64,000 bases of DNA from Pseudanabaena sp. PCC 6802 (lineage in GTDB: Bacteria; Cyanobacteriota; Cyanobacteriia; Pseudanabaenales; Pseudanabaenaceae): the NCBI RefSeq assembly GCF_000332175.1, contig NZ_KB235914.1, positions 1,799,368 through 1,863,367 on the forward strand, given 5' to 3'. How positions within the stretch are numbered: position 1 is the first letter of the stretch; each line of letters opens with the position of its first letter. The notes beneath the pieces are model-generated. The model had not been told where the DNA came from and made no database searches. It was given only the letters and a program-made list of their open reading frames with translations. Shown here piece after piece: positions 1 through 7,832 of the stretch. Position numbers and translations under genes: made by a program.

Positions 1-2847
1 GCGATCGACATCTGGCCCAGCCATTCGATCGGTTACTCTGTCAGTTACTCTGTTTGCCAAAGCATCAATACTGGCTTCCGAAATGCTCAGATCCTGAGGT
101 TCTGGCTGCGTTGGAGCTTGGTTTGCGAACTGCTCGGTCAGACGTTCGTTTAGCCGATCGCTTAACTCAACATTTAACCTGGCATTCGATTGACTCAATT
201 CCTGGATGGCATTTAATATTTCCGCAGTCTGCTCCTGTTGGTGTTGCCGCTCGGCGTATTGCTGCTCGACTAGCTGTTGCAGAGCTTGCAAGCGATCGCC
301 GATCTCCGGCTGGGCGATCCGTGCCTGCACTCTCTCTGCCATGGAATTAATACTAGCTTCAGAAATGGTAAGTTCCTGGAGTTCTGGCTGGGTTGGCGCT
401 TGGCTTGCAGTTTGCGCGATTAATCGATCGCTTAACTGGTTATTCGATTGACTGAGGGCTTGCAATGCGCTCAATATTTCTGCGGACTGCCGCTGGAGCC
501 TCTCTTGCTCTGCTTGCTGCCGCTCGGCTAATTGCAACAACAACTCGCTGATGTCGCGCTGTCCGATCTGAGCCTGTACCCTCTCCGCGAGGGAGTTGAG
601 ACTGCGATCGGAAATCGTTATTTCTTGAGGTTCTTGGGAACTTGTATCGGATCGGTTTAGGGCTTGAATCGCGTGCAATATTTCTGTAGTTTGCTGTTGC
701 AGCCGATCGCGTTCCGCACGTTGTTGGTCGATTAATTGCAGCACCAGATCGCCAATCTCTTGCCCACCTTGCTCGCTCGTTAGGGTATTGGGGACAGTAT
801 TGGTTCGATCGAACTGGGCTACTCTTGCAGCGATCGCGTCAATACTGCGATCGGAAATTGTCAGCTCTCCAGGCTCCGATCGTGCGTCCGTTGAAGTTGT
901 TAAACGTCCGATCTGGGCAATTGTTTGGGCGATCGCCTCGGAGTTGGAGCGGTTGAGTTCCTGAATTGTATGCAAGATGGCGGTGGACTGCTGTTGTCGC
1001 CTTTCCTGGTCGGCATGTTGTTGAGCGATCAGTTGTTGTAGGTATGCGATATCTTTGCTGTCCCGTTGGGCAAGCTGTGCCTGGACTTTTTCCACCAGAA
1101 AACTAATACTCTCGTTAGAGATTTGCAGATCCGCAGTCTCCACCTGAGCTAGCTTTTGTAGGGCTTTAAACAGTTGCGTCCTCTGCTGTTGCAGGTGTTG
1201 TCCCTCTATTGTTTGCTGCTCGAACAAATCCTGCAAATTGGCAATTTCTTCTACGCCTTTAAGTAAGGCATCGAGATCGTCTCGAGCGTTGTCTAAATTG
1301 GCACGATCCGCCAAAACTTCCTCCACTGTATTTTTGGCAGTCCTGATGCGATTAATCCATAGGCGGGAGATGAAATAAGCGATCGCTCCTACCAGAATTA
1401 GAGATAAAACTGCACCGATCAGGCACAGTTCCCATACTCCCCTTAAAGAAGCCAGTGCCTTGTTTTCATCGATACTGGTCAGCGATCGCCAATTTAGTTC
1501 TGGTAAGCCCGCCAGTTGGACTGGTGGCACATAGGACAATAGTTTTTTCTCCCCATCCAGGATCGCTTCTTTGGTATCGATGGAGTTTGCCGCCAGTAAC
1601 TCTTTAAGCACGACGGGGTAGTTCCCCGTAGCATCTTTGCCAATTAAACTCGTATCGGTCGCCAGGACATAATTACCATCGGCGTTAACCACAAAGAAGT
1701 TACCAGCTTCATTACCCCCCAGCGCGTCAAGCAAGTGAGGCAACGTCATACGGGCTTGGATTGCTAATTCGACTCGCTGGGTGGCAGGATTAGCAATGGG
1801 AGCAGCAAAGTCTATGACATAGGTTTGCTCCACGGCTGTGGGTTTGGCAATTACAGTCGTGTTCCCTCGCATCACCCTTTGCAGAGTTTTTGGGTCGATG
1901 GTGCTGGGAATGGAGTTACCTGAAGACTGCGCCACCAATTTGCCACTGGTATCGAATATGGCAATGCCATCAAAACTTTTGTAGGCTTGCTTGTAAAGAT
2001 TTAAGCGATTTTGAAGCTGGAGTTTCTGACGCAGCTTGGGTTTAGCTGGCGTGTCAGAGTTTGTAAACAGCCCCCCCAGCATTTTGGCATTTTCATACTG
2101 GTTCAGTAAAAAGCGGTGCAGGTTCCTGGACAGGCTGGTTGCTTTATACTCCTGAGCGCGCTTAACTTCTTGTCGCAGCGATTGACTGCTCAGGTAGTAG
2201 GCCGTAAGCCCAACTGCCGTAACGGGAATAGCCGCAAGCGCGATCGCCAAACCCACAACTTTAAGATGTAGTTGAGTGGAACGATCGCTTTTCTTATGCT
2301 TTTGACGAGTCGACCTAGCACTTGTTTTGGTCGAATGCCCTGGATTGGCAGGAGTATCGACAGATATTGCTGGTTTGGGGCTATCTGCGCCGTCGTTGGC
2401 ATCGCTACTCATAGGACTCGGTAGGTGACTTAGGTCTGCAAAGTCGCTGTCAACATCATCCAGTTCGTCGCTCCGTGCAGAATCCCGATCTGCGGCACGC
2501 GCAGGGCGATCGCTACTTTGATTGTGTTCGACACCTTTGGGGTTAGATTTAGGTTCGCTAGAGCGATCGCTTGCAGCAACTTTCTCTCGCGACACCTGCG
2601 CGCTAGGTACCACTGCCCCCACAGCATAGCTGATTAATTCAGGATCGTCGCTCAGTTTAAATACTTGCTGATAATGCCAATTGGCATTATCAACTTGACC
2701 GGCATAACGATAAGAGTCGGCTAGGGAGACATGCAACTCCGGATTTTCGGGATCTTCGCGCAAAAGCTCTAGGAGCTGTTGGATGGCATCCTCATAGCGA
2801 CCTGCTCTGTAAGCTTCTAAGGCTCCCTCATAACGGGCATTGCTCAT
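1..2847 (-). CDS. TPR / Cache-domain membrane sensor with tandem coiled-coil repeats (3' end outside window)
   Basis: The frame is open from an ATG at 2847 to base 1 (949 codons visible) with no stop, so the C-terminus lies outside. Residues 1-60 form a TPR-like helix pair (MSNARYEGALEAYRAGRYED). A low-complexity acidic linker follows, then a membrane segment near residues 194-219, a periplasmic region of about 250 residues with double-Cache character (FDGIAIFDTSGKLVAQ; GNFFVVNADGNYVL), and a second membrane segment near 471-497. The remainder is Gln-rich coiled coil holding about five copies of an 80-95 residue repeat keyed by ISxxSIxxxAxRVQA. This architecture fits a transmembrane sensor, possibly a chemotaxis-type receptor, but the signalling domain is not visible, so the output is unknown. 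Domain naming is by eye. Confidence 0.8.
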   Translation of the reverse strand, partial: MSNARYEGALEAYRAGRYEDAIQQLLELLREDPENPELHVSLADSYRYAGQVDNANWHYQQVFKLSDDPELISYAVGAVVPSAQVSREKVAASDRSSEPKSNPKGVEHNQSSDRPARAADRDSARSDELDDVDSDFADLSHLPSPMSSDANDGADSPKPAISVDTPANPGHSTKTSARSTRQKHKKSDRSTQLHLKVVGLAIALAAIPVTAVGLTAYYLSSQSLRQEVKRAQEYKATSLSRNLHRFLLNQYENAKMLGGLFTNSDTPAKPKLRQKLQLQNRLNLYKQAYKSFDGIAIFDTSGKLVAQSSGNSIPSTIDPKTLQRVMRGNTTVIAKPTAVEQTYVIDFAAPIANPATQRVELAIQARMTLPHLLDALGGNEAGNFFVVNADGNYVLATDTSLIGKDATGNYPVVLKELLAANSIDTKEAILDGEKKLLSYVPPVQLAGLPELNWRSLTSIDENKALASLRGVWELCLIGAVLSLILVGAIAYFISRLWINRIRTAKNTVEEVLADRANLDNARDDLDALLKGVEEIANLQDLFEQQTIEGQHLQQQRTQLFKALQKLAQVETADLQISNESISFLVEKVQAQLAQRDSKDIAYLQQLIAQQHADQERRQQQSTAILHTIQELNRSNSEAIAQTIAQIGRLTTSTDARSEPGELTISDRSIDAIAARVAQFDRTNTVPNTLTSEQGGQEIGDLVLQLIDQQRAERDRLQQQTTEILHAIQALNRSDTSSQEPQEITISDRSLNSLAERVQAQIGQRDISELLLQLAERQQAEQERLQRQSAEILSALQALSQSNNQLSDRLIAQTASQAPTQPELQELTISEASINSMAERVQARIAQPEIGDRLQALQQLVEQQYAERQHQQEQTAEILNAIQELSQSNARLNVELSDRLNERLTEQFANQAPTQPEPQDLSISEASIDALANRVTDRVTDRMAGPDVDR

Positions 2848-3387
2848 AAAATAACCAGCTGACCTGAATAAGGCATAAAATCTACTCCTCTATAGCAACT
2901 TTGATGCATTTTCTCAAGTAGGTGGTATTATTATTTTGCCCTGTTGTTTTTAATTGTATAAACAAAAATTGAACAGACTACTGCATATTCAGGGATGCGC
3001 GTGGCATCTAACCATTAAACTAGATGAACGCAGGCAGTCTGATCCCGCTCTTTCCTGGGACGACAGCTGTGAAGGACCTAGTATACGCCGATCGGCCTGG
3101 TAACTTTTAGGGTTGTGGCTACCTTCCTGTAATCGCGAAGCCAGCAACCTTGGTCGATCGCTTATCTAGCTCACAAGAGCGAAATCTTTTCTACAACTAA
3201 TAACTTCGGAAACTCATCCGCGATGCTGAAGCGACTCGCTTGCAGCACAAATAACCTGGCGTTAAGCAATCGATCTGATGCCTTGCTATTTTCGTGCCGA
3301 GACGACTTGCTCGTGAGGTGTTTCGTGGGTTGCCGATTCTACCATTTCGTCTATGCCTACATTCGTTTAGGGAATATTTAAAGATTC
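2848..3387. other. 540-bp intergenic region between divergent genes, with a possible structured segment
   Basis: No credible ORF is seen. It must hold the divergent promoters of the sensor and the deoxyhypusine synthase-like gene. Around 3111-3151 an imperfect stem can be drawn (GGTTGTGGCT pairing with AGCCAGCAACC across an 18-base loop), and the GC-richer part 2995-3160 could be a small RNA or leader. No known riboswitch or 6S pattern could be recognised. Confidence 0.3.
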
Positions 3388-4440
3388 ATGAAACGCGAAC
3401 AGTTACTTACTCAAACCGTAGAACACATTGATATCAAGGCTTTTGATGTTGTGGGGTTAGTCGATGCTATGGCGCAAACCGCATTTCAAGGCAGAAATTT
3501 GGGGCGCGCCGCCCGCATCTACGATGAAATGATCCGGGACAAAGACTGCGCCATTATTTTATGCCTGGCTGGTTCTTTGTTCAGCGCTGGTTTGAAGGGG
3601 GTAGTGTACGACCTGATCGAAAACAATATGGTGGATACGATCGTTTCCACTGGAGCCAATATTGTCGATCAGGACTTTTTTGAGGCGCTCGGCTTCCGTC
3701 ATTATGTTGGCGATCCGTTGGCAAATGATGAGGTGCTGCGCGAGGAGCGCATCGATCGCATCTACGACACCTACATCGACGAAGATCAGTTGCGCGTTTG
3801 CGATATGACGATCGCAGAAATTGCCGAGTCGTTGCCGCCGCGCCCCCATTCTTCGCGGGAGTTCATCCATGCTATGGGCGAATATCTCGACAAACACGCT
3901 AAGAATCGGCATTCCGTGGTGCTGGCTGCTTACAAGCATCAGGTGCCTATTTTCGTACCAGCCTTTAGCGATTGCTCGGCTGGGTTTGGCCTGGTACACC
4001 ATCAGTGGTACTCGCCCGAATCGCATCTGACCATAGACTCGGTACGCGACTTCCGCGAACTGACTCAATGCAAGCTGGCTTCGCCCCATACGGGTCTATT
4101 TATGATCGGTGGCGGCGTGCCCAAGAACTTTGCGCAGGATACGGTGGTTGCCGCCGAACTGTTGGGCTTTGAAACCGCCATGCACAAGTACGCCGTCCAG
4201 GTTACCGTAGCCGACGAGCGCGATGGCGCTTTGTCTGGTTCTACCCTGCGCGAAGCTCATTCCTGGGGTAAGGTAGACATCGTCACCGAGCAAATGGTAT
4301 TTGCCGAAGCAACCTTGGCAATGCCGCTAATTACTGGCTATGCCTATGGCAAAGGTAACTGGCGCGATCGCCCAGCCCGCCGTCTGACCAAGCTGTTCCA
4401 GTCACAACCAAACAAGGTACTGGCCACCGCTGGGGTTTAG
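3388..4440 (+). CDS. Deoxyhypusine synthase-like protein
   Basis: This is a 350-residue member of the deoxyhypusine synthase fold. The family transfers an aminobutyl group from spermidine using NAD and an enzyme lysine. The signature GSTLREAHSWGK is present, with the lysine that forms the imine intermediate at about residue 295, and the NAD-contacting stretches STGANIVDQD and FMIGGGVPKN are intact. Bacteria lack the eIF5A substrate, so the acceptor is probably a free polyamine (homospermidine-type chemistry), but that is inference. Length and start agree with cyanobacterial homologues. It is transcribed alone and ends 56 bp before the convergent AAA ATPase gene, with a perfect palindrome between them. 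Confidence 0.9.
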   Translation: MKREQLLTQTVEHIDIKAFDVVGLVDAMAQTAFQGRNLGRAARIYDEMIRDKDCAIILCLAGSLFSAGLKGVVYDLIENNMVDTIVSTGANIVDQDFFEALGFRHYVGDPLANDEVLREERIDRIYDTYIDEDQLRVCDMTIAEIAESLPPRPHSSREFIHAMGEYLDKHAKNRHSVVLAAYKHQVPIFVPAFSDCSAGFGLVHHQWYSPESHLTIDSVRDFRELTQCKLASPHTGLFMIGGGVPKNFAQDTVVAAELLGFETAMHKYAVQVTVADERDGALSGSTLREAHSWGKVDIVTEQMVFAEATLAMPLITGYAYGKGNWRDRPARRLTKLFQSQPNKVLATAGV

Positions 4441-4453
4441 GTATAGATATCCC

Positions 4454-4487
4454 ACAGGATTTTAGGGCTTAAGCCCTAAAATCCTGT
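4454..4487. terminator. 34-bp perfect palindrome between convergent genes
   Basis: Two 17-base arms (ACAGGATTTTAGGGCTT and its exact complement) meet without a loop, so in RNA the central AAGCTT-like bases would open. It sits between the stop of the deoxyhypusine synthase-like gene and the stop of the convergent ATPase gene, and each arm gives a short T-run on its strand. A bidirectional terminator is the likely role. Confidence 0.7.
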
Positions 4488-4495
4488 ACTGGATA

Positions 4496-5695
4496 TCATG
4501 GCTGAGAAAAGCTAAAGAGATCTTCCTGACTGATTAGATTTTTTGCCAAGCCACTCATAATTACATACGGTTGCATCATGGGATTGACAAATCGAAATTT
4601 GTAATTTCTTTCACTTCCTCTCTTACACAAAACCTTGCCTCTTTTATCTTCACAGAAATCACTAAGATGACGAGCAAAACCTGAAGTGCGATACTTTTTA
4701 CCCATGATTAGAGACATGGGAGTTACAACATCAGGTGGGACAAAGAAACCCAAATTATCTTTTTTGGCTAAAGCACAGGCTAGTAAGACTTGTGCATAAA
4801 TAGTTTCCCTAGAACTAGATGTAGCCTGATGATAAGCATTAAGAATACTTTGATAGGCTTTATCAACAGCTACTCGAATTGCTGAATCCAAGTCTGAATC
4901 TTCGATACTTTTAGAGCTTCTAGCAATTGCTTTTTGGGAAGCATGTAGTGCTAGCAAATGCGTGTAGCTTGGTAAACCTTGGGACAAAAACGCAATACGT
5001 TTCTTAATTTGTTCCGGCACCTCTATTTTGAGCAAGCCAAATCTCTTATCAAGTAGTTCATATAGCTCGCTTACAGACATTCTAGGCATTTGAACTTGAA
5101 CTAAAGACCTTTCTATCGATGCATGTTCGGCAATGAGTTCATTAACGGAATCAGCAACACCAACAAGAATGAGAGTGGTATCAACCAGGTGATCGGATAG
5201 CGTTTTAATTGTGTCAGCTAATAACTCAGTAGCAACACGCCCGTTACCAAGTCTGTCTAGCTCATCAATAACAACAATGGTTTTACCAGGATTTCTTTGC
5301 AGAATATATCTAATAGATTCTGGTGTAATTTCTTGGGGAGGAGTGTCAGCATGTGCTCTCAAAGAATCTACCTCACGGAATATTTTTTGCCATAGAGAGG
5401 TGAAGTCATCTATGCCATCACAATTTACGATAGCAGAATGAACTTCCTGTCCTGAAACGCTACGCATAATCTGAGAAATAACATTAGCAAGTGAGGTTTT
5501 TCCTACTCCCCGCTCGCCGTACAGGATGACATGCTGACCTTTTTGAGATACAGCGCTAATGACCTGGCTAATTTGTTCAAATCTCCCAGCAAATAGGTCT
5601 TGACTATCAATCGGAGCGCTTGGGGTAAATACCGCAGCAGCTTGTACGTAACGTTGTAGCTCCTCAGGACTAGATGGCACAAAGTTTCGATCCAC
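4496..5695 (-). CDS. Orc1/Cdc6-like AAA ATPase with C-terminal helical/winged-helix region
   Basis: The protein is 399 residues. Walker A is GERGVGKT (residues 60-67) and Walker B is TIVVIDELDR (about 139-148). The order of P-loop, Walker B, sensor region and a basic C-terminal domain of about 140 residues resembles Orc1/Cdc6-type or STAND-like AAA proteins. The only suitable start is GTG, with no clear ribosome binding site. The gene is AT-richer than its neighbours and stands alone. Upstream lies an unusual cluster of repeats (5757-5967) that could bind this protein or its regulator. Related ATPases occur as orphan bacterial genes of unknown role; replication initiation, defence and regulation all remain possible. 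Confidence 0.75.
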   Translation of the reverse strand: MDRNFVPSSPEELQRYVQAAAVFTPSAPIDSQDLFAGRFEQISQVISAVSQKGQHVILYGERGVGKTSLANVISQIMRSVSGQEVHSAIVNCDGIDDFTSLWQKIFREVDSLRAHADTPPQEITPESIRYILQRNPGKTIVVIDELDRLGNGRVATELLADTIKTLSDHLVDTTLILVGVADSVNELIAEHASIERSLVQVQMPRMSVSELYELLDKRFGLLKIEVPEQIKKRIAFLSQGLPSYTHLLALHASQKAIARSSKSIEDSDLDSAIRVAVDKAYQSILNAYHQATSSSRETIYAQVLLACALAKKDNLGFFVPPDVVTPMSLIMGKKYRTSGFARHLSDFCEDKRGKVLCKRGSERNYKFRFVNPMMQPYVIMSGLAKNLISQEDLFSFSQP

Positions 5696-5756
5696 TATTA
5701 TTGTTTAAATGACTACAATCATCTAAAACTATAGCATTATCTGTAAAAATGACAGT

Positions 5757-5967
5757 GATAACATCTAAAAATAGGGCATCAGCATCTAGTTAAGCAGAGT
5801 TAACATCTAATTAAGCCAGCTTAACGTCTAATTAAGTTGCGGAGGTTGTACGAACCCAGGACTCACCTCATCCTCGCTCAACTGCTGTTTATGTTGTACG
5901 TTGATATTATTTAACGTCTAATTAAATGGGGCTAACGTCTAATTAAGCTGCATAGGTTGTACAAACC
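5757..5967. promoter_or_regulatory. Iteron-like repeat cluster upstream of the AAA ATPase gene
   Basis: The 15-mer TAACGTCTAATTAAG or a one-to-two-base variant occurs at 5801-5815, 5822-5836, 5912-5925 and 5933-5946, with weaker copies at 5757-5769 and 5782-5794. Two copies continue into a near-palindrome, GGTTGTACGAACC (5844-5856) and GGTTGTACAAACC (5955-5967), making two similar units of about 38 bp spaced 111 bp apart. A partial third palindrome, TGTTGTACGTTGA, lies at 5893-5905. The cluster occupies the ATPase promoter side. Operator array or initiator-binding iterons are the two readings; function is inferred. Confidence 0.6.
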
Positions 5968-6627
5968 ATATCTTTAACTGCTAATTGCGTTCTGCAAAAT
6001 ACGGTGCGCGATCGCGATCGCACAGAACTATTTCTGCTCTTGCTAAGATCGAATCGCCAAGTGGTTCTACAACCAACTTATTTAAACTCGGATCTCAGTC
6101 GATGAAAGCTAAAAATCTGGCTGTGTTTATCCCATCCATAGCTGTGCTATGGGGACTAACAGCAACAGGCGCGGCGGCATCGAAATCGTGTCCAATTGCT
6201 CAAAGCATTTACCGCGATGGTGATGGCAAGGGTTTTCAATTGGTTTTCAGACCACCACTTCCAGGTAGTACGGCTCATGCCACAGCAGCGATCGCTCACC
6301 CACAACAGGGGCAGCTTTATCAATTTCAAGTGACTCAATCAAGCGGCTATGGTTCTATCTGGTTATCAGACATGGATGCTTCCAACTCAAAGCGCTCCAA
6401 GAGTTTGTGGATGGCATTTTTCGATCGGAACTTGAAATCTGCCACGCCGACTTTCCTAGGAGAAGAAACAGAAGCACCTGAATATGCCGTTATCTCCGAG
6501 TTAGGCAGTTACGACGGGAGCATCTCAACTTTGCACTGAGTAATAATGCTTAATATAGATGGGTAGCCAAAAGGGGGAAGAAATCAGAAGATAGGAATAC
6601 GAGAAACCAACCCCAAGGAGAGCAACC

Positions 6628-6894
6628 ATGACTCCAGAGCAGGAAAAAGAAATGCAAGCGCACGTTCAAGCTATTGCCGCCATCCTTTATCAGAATACAC
6701 CATCGGAACAACTAACCAGCTTGGAAGGGATCGAAATCGCTGTGCGGCAGCAAATCCTCGAACATGTCAGCCCAGAAATAGGGAGTTTTTTATCCGCACA
6801 GTTACGGGCACAGAAGCAGGACGCCGCAGGCGAGTGCAAAGCAGCATCGGACAGCTCCACCTCACGCAAAAGCAAGCGCAGAAGCTCAAAGTAG
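6628..6894 (+). CDS. ISKra4-like transposase, N-terminal part (frame 0)
   Basis: This 88-residue ORF begins MTPEQEKEMQAHVQAIAAILYQ, the usual start of ISKra4-family transposases. A good Shine-Dalgarno (AAGGAG) lies 9 bases upstream of the ATG. It overlaps the second ORF by 61 bp in the -1 register. The C-terminal basic tail (SRKSKRRSSK) is probably read only when ribosomes do not shift. An A-rich CGCAAAAGC tract at 6866-6874 is a plausible slip site. The product alone lacks all catalytic residues. Confidence 0.75.
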   Translation: MTPEQEKEMQAHVQAIAAILYQNTPSEQLTSLEGIEIAVRQQILEHVSPEIGSFLSAQLRAQKQDAAGECKAASDSSTSRKSKRRSSK

Positions 6895-7703
6895 CCCCCT
6901 ATAGCCAGGTGAGCCCGTATGTGGAAAGATGTAGCCTGATCTTGAGTGCGAATGTATCCTACGAACAAGCCGCCAAAGACTTAGCCATGTTGATGGGAGT
7001 GCAAATATCGCGCAGTACACAACAGCGCCTGGTGCATCGCCATGAATTTAGCCCCCTAGAGGTAGAAGAGTCGGTCGAGGAATTAAGTGTCGATGGAGGC
7101 AGAATCAGACTGCGCACGCCACTTGGACAGCCAAGTGAGTGGAAGGACTATAAAGCTGTGAACTTGCATGGACAAGCCATATTTGCCACATTTCAAGATA
7201 ACATTGCCTTAACAGACTGGGTAAATCGACAGCCTTTAGCAGATATGGTTACCTGTATTGGGGATGGACATGATGGGATTTGGAATATTATTGCCCAGAT
7301 CTCTATACCTGATAGTCGCTATGAAATCTTGGACTGGTTCCATTTGGTGGAAAACCTGCATAAAATTGAGGCTACAGCTCAACTTTTGACTGGGGTCGAA
7401 GCTTTTTTGTGGCGGGGTAATGTAACTGCAGCTATTGCTGAGCTCAATCACTTAGCTAGTCCTCAGAGCATCAATTTTATTGCTTATCTGCACAAGCATC
7501 GCCATCGTATTCCTGATTATTGGTATTTCCAAACCGAGCAGATTTGCTCTATTGGTTCTGGCGCAGTGGAATCTGCTGTTAAGCAAATCGCTAGACGCAT
7601 CAAAATCTCTGGCGCTCAATGGAACCGTGATAATGTGCCACAAGTCCTCAAACACCGTTCTGCTTACCTTAATGGCTCTCTTAACCTTGCCTTGCAAAAC
7701 TGA
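6834..7703 (+). CDS. ISKra4-like transposase, catalytic part (-1 frame)
   Basis: This ORF carries the DDE catalytic core: the first Asp in SVDGGRIRLRT, the second in CIGDGHDGIWN, followed by the family-typical EILDWFHLVENLHK, and the Glu in GSGAVESAVKQIARR. The region after about 6866 is what would be joined to the upstream ORF by a -1 shift; the nominal ATG at 6834 is probably not used. Combined length would be about 360 residues. The ORF stops inside the right terminal repeat. Everything needed for mobility seems present, so the element is probably active or only recently silent. Confidence 0.8.
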   Translation: MQSSIGQLHLTQKQAQKLKVAPYSQVSPYVERCSLILSANVSYEQAAKDLAMLMGVQISRSTQQRLVHRHEFSPLEVEESVEELSVDGGRIRLRTPLGQPSEWKDYKAVNLHGQAIFATFQDNIALTDWVNRQPLADMVTCIGDGHDGIWNIIAQISIPDSRYEILDWFHLVENLHKIEATAQLLTGVEAFLWRGNVTAAIAELNHLASPQSINFIAYLHKHRHRIPDYWYFQTEQICSIGSGAVESAVKQIARRIKISGAQWNRDNVPQVLKHRSAYLNGSLNLALQN

Positions 7704-7832
7704 GATGCTCCCGTTACGACTATTATAAAAGGAGAGGCACTGTCGCGCCAAGCACCTTACTATTGCGAGATGTAATCTGGATTCGCGATCGCTGCCAAGC
7801 TTCTTGACAACAGAGGGCATAAACAGACTTCA

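Larger units (their letters stand above)
6516..7712 (+). mobile_element. ISKra4-family-like insertion sequence, 1197 bp, with terminal repeats and 8-bp target duplication
   Basis: The left end GGGAGCATCTCAACTTTGCA (6516-6535) matches the inverted right end GGGAGCATCTCAGTTTTGCA (7693-7712) at 18 of 20 bases. The flanks carry an identical 8-bp direct repeat, GTTACGAC, at 6508-6515 and 7713-7720. Inside are two overlapping ORFs consistent with a transposase made by -1 frameshifting. Intact ends, the exact duplication and a clean reading frame on excision indicate a recent insertion. Family assignment is from protein motifs and end sequence, not a database search. Confidence 0.9.
6102..7807 (+). 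pseudogene. Secreted small protein gene interrupted by an IS element
   Basis: The first part (6102-6515) encodes a protein with an N-terminal signal peptide (MKAKNLAVFIPSIAVLWGL...TGAAAS) and a mature part of about 110 residues with one cysteine. I chose the ATG at 6102 over the upstream in-frame ATG at 5985 because it places the hydrophobic segment at the N-terminus. At codon 138 the gene is cut by the IS at 6516-7712, which now provides an accidental stop at 6539. Removing the IS and one copy of the 8-bp duplication restores the frame through 7721-7804 (about 28 more residues) to a TGA at 7805-7807. The product family was not recognised. The truncated form may still be made and exported. 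Confidence 0.7.

Noticed and set aside
2990-3165. 6S RNA, tmRNA or a metabolite riboswitch upstream of the deoxyhypusine synthase-like gene
   Set aside because: No recognised consensus blocks were found; retained only as an unassigned structured region.
3559-4089. 176-codon antisense ORF inside the deoxyhypusine synthase-like gene
   Set aside because: Shadow of a strongly conserved gene; no ribosome site or family pattern.
5757-5967. Possible integron attC sites or CRISPR-like repeats
   Set aside because: GTCTAAT and GTTGTAC resemble parts of attC core boxes but do not complement each other, and there is no integrase. Spacing is irregular and unit length too short for CRISPR.
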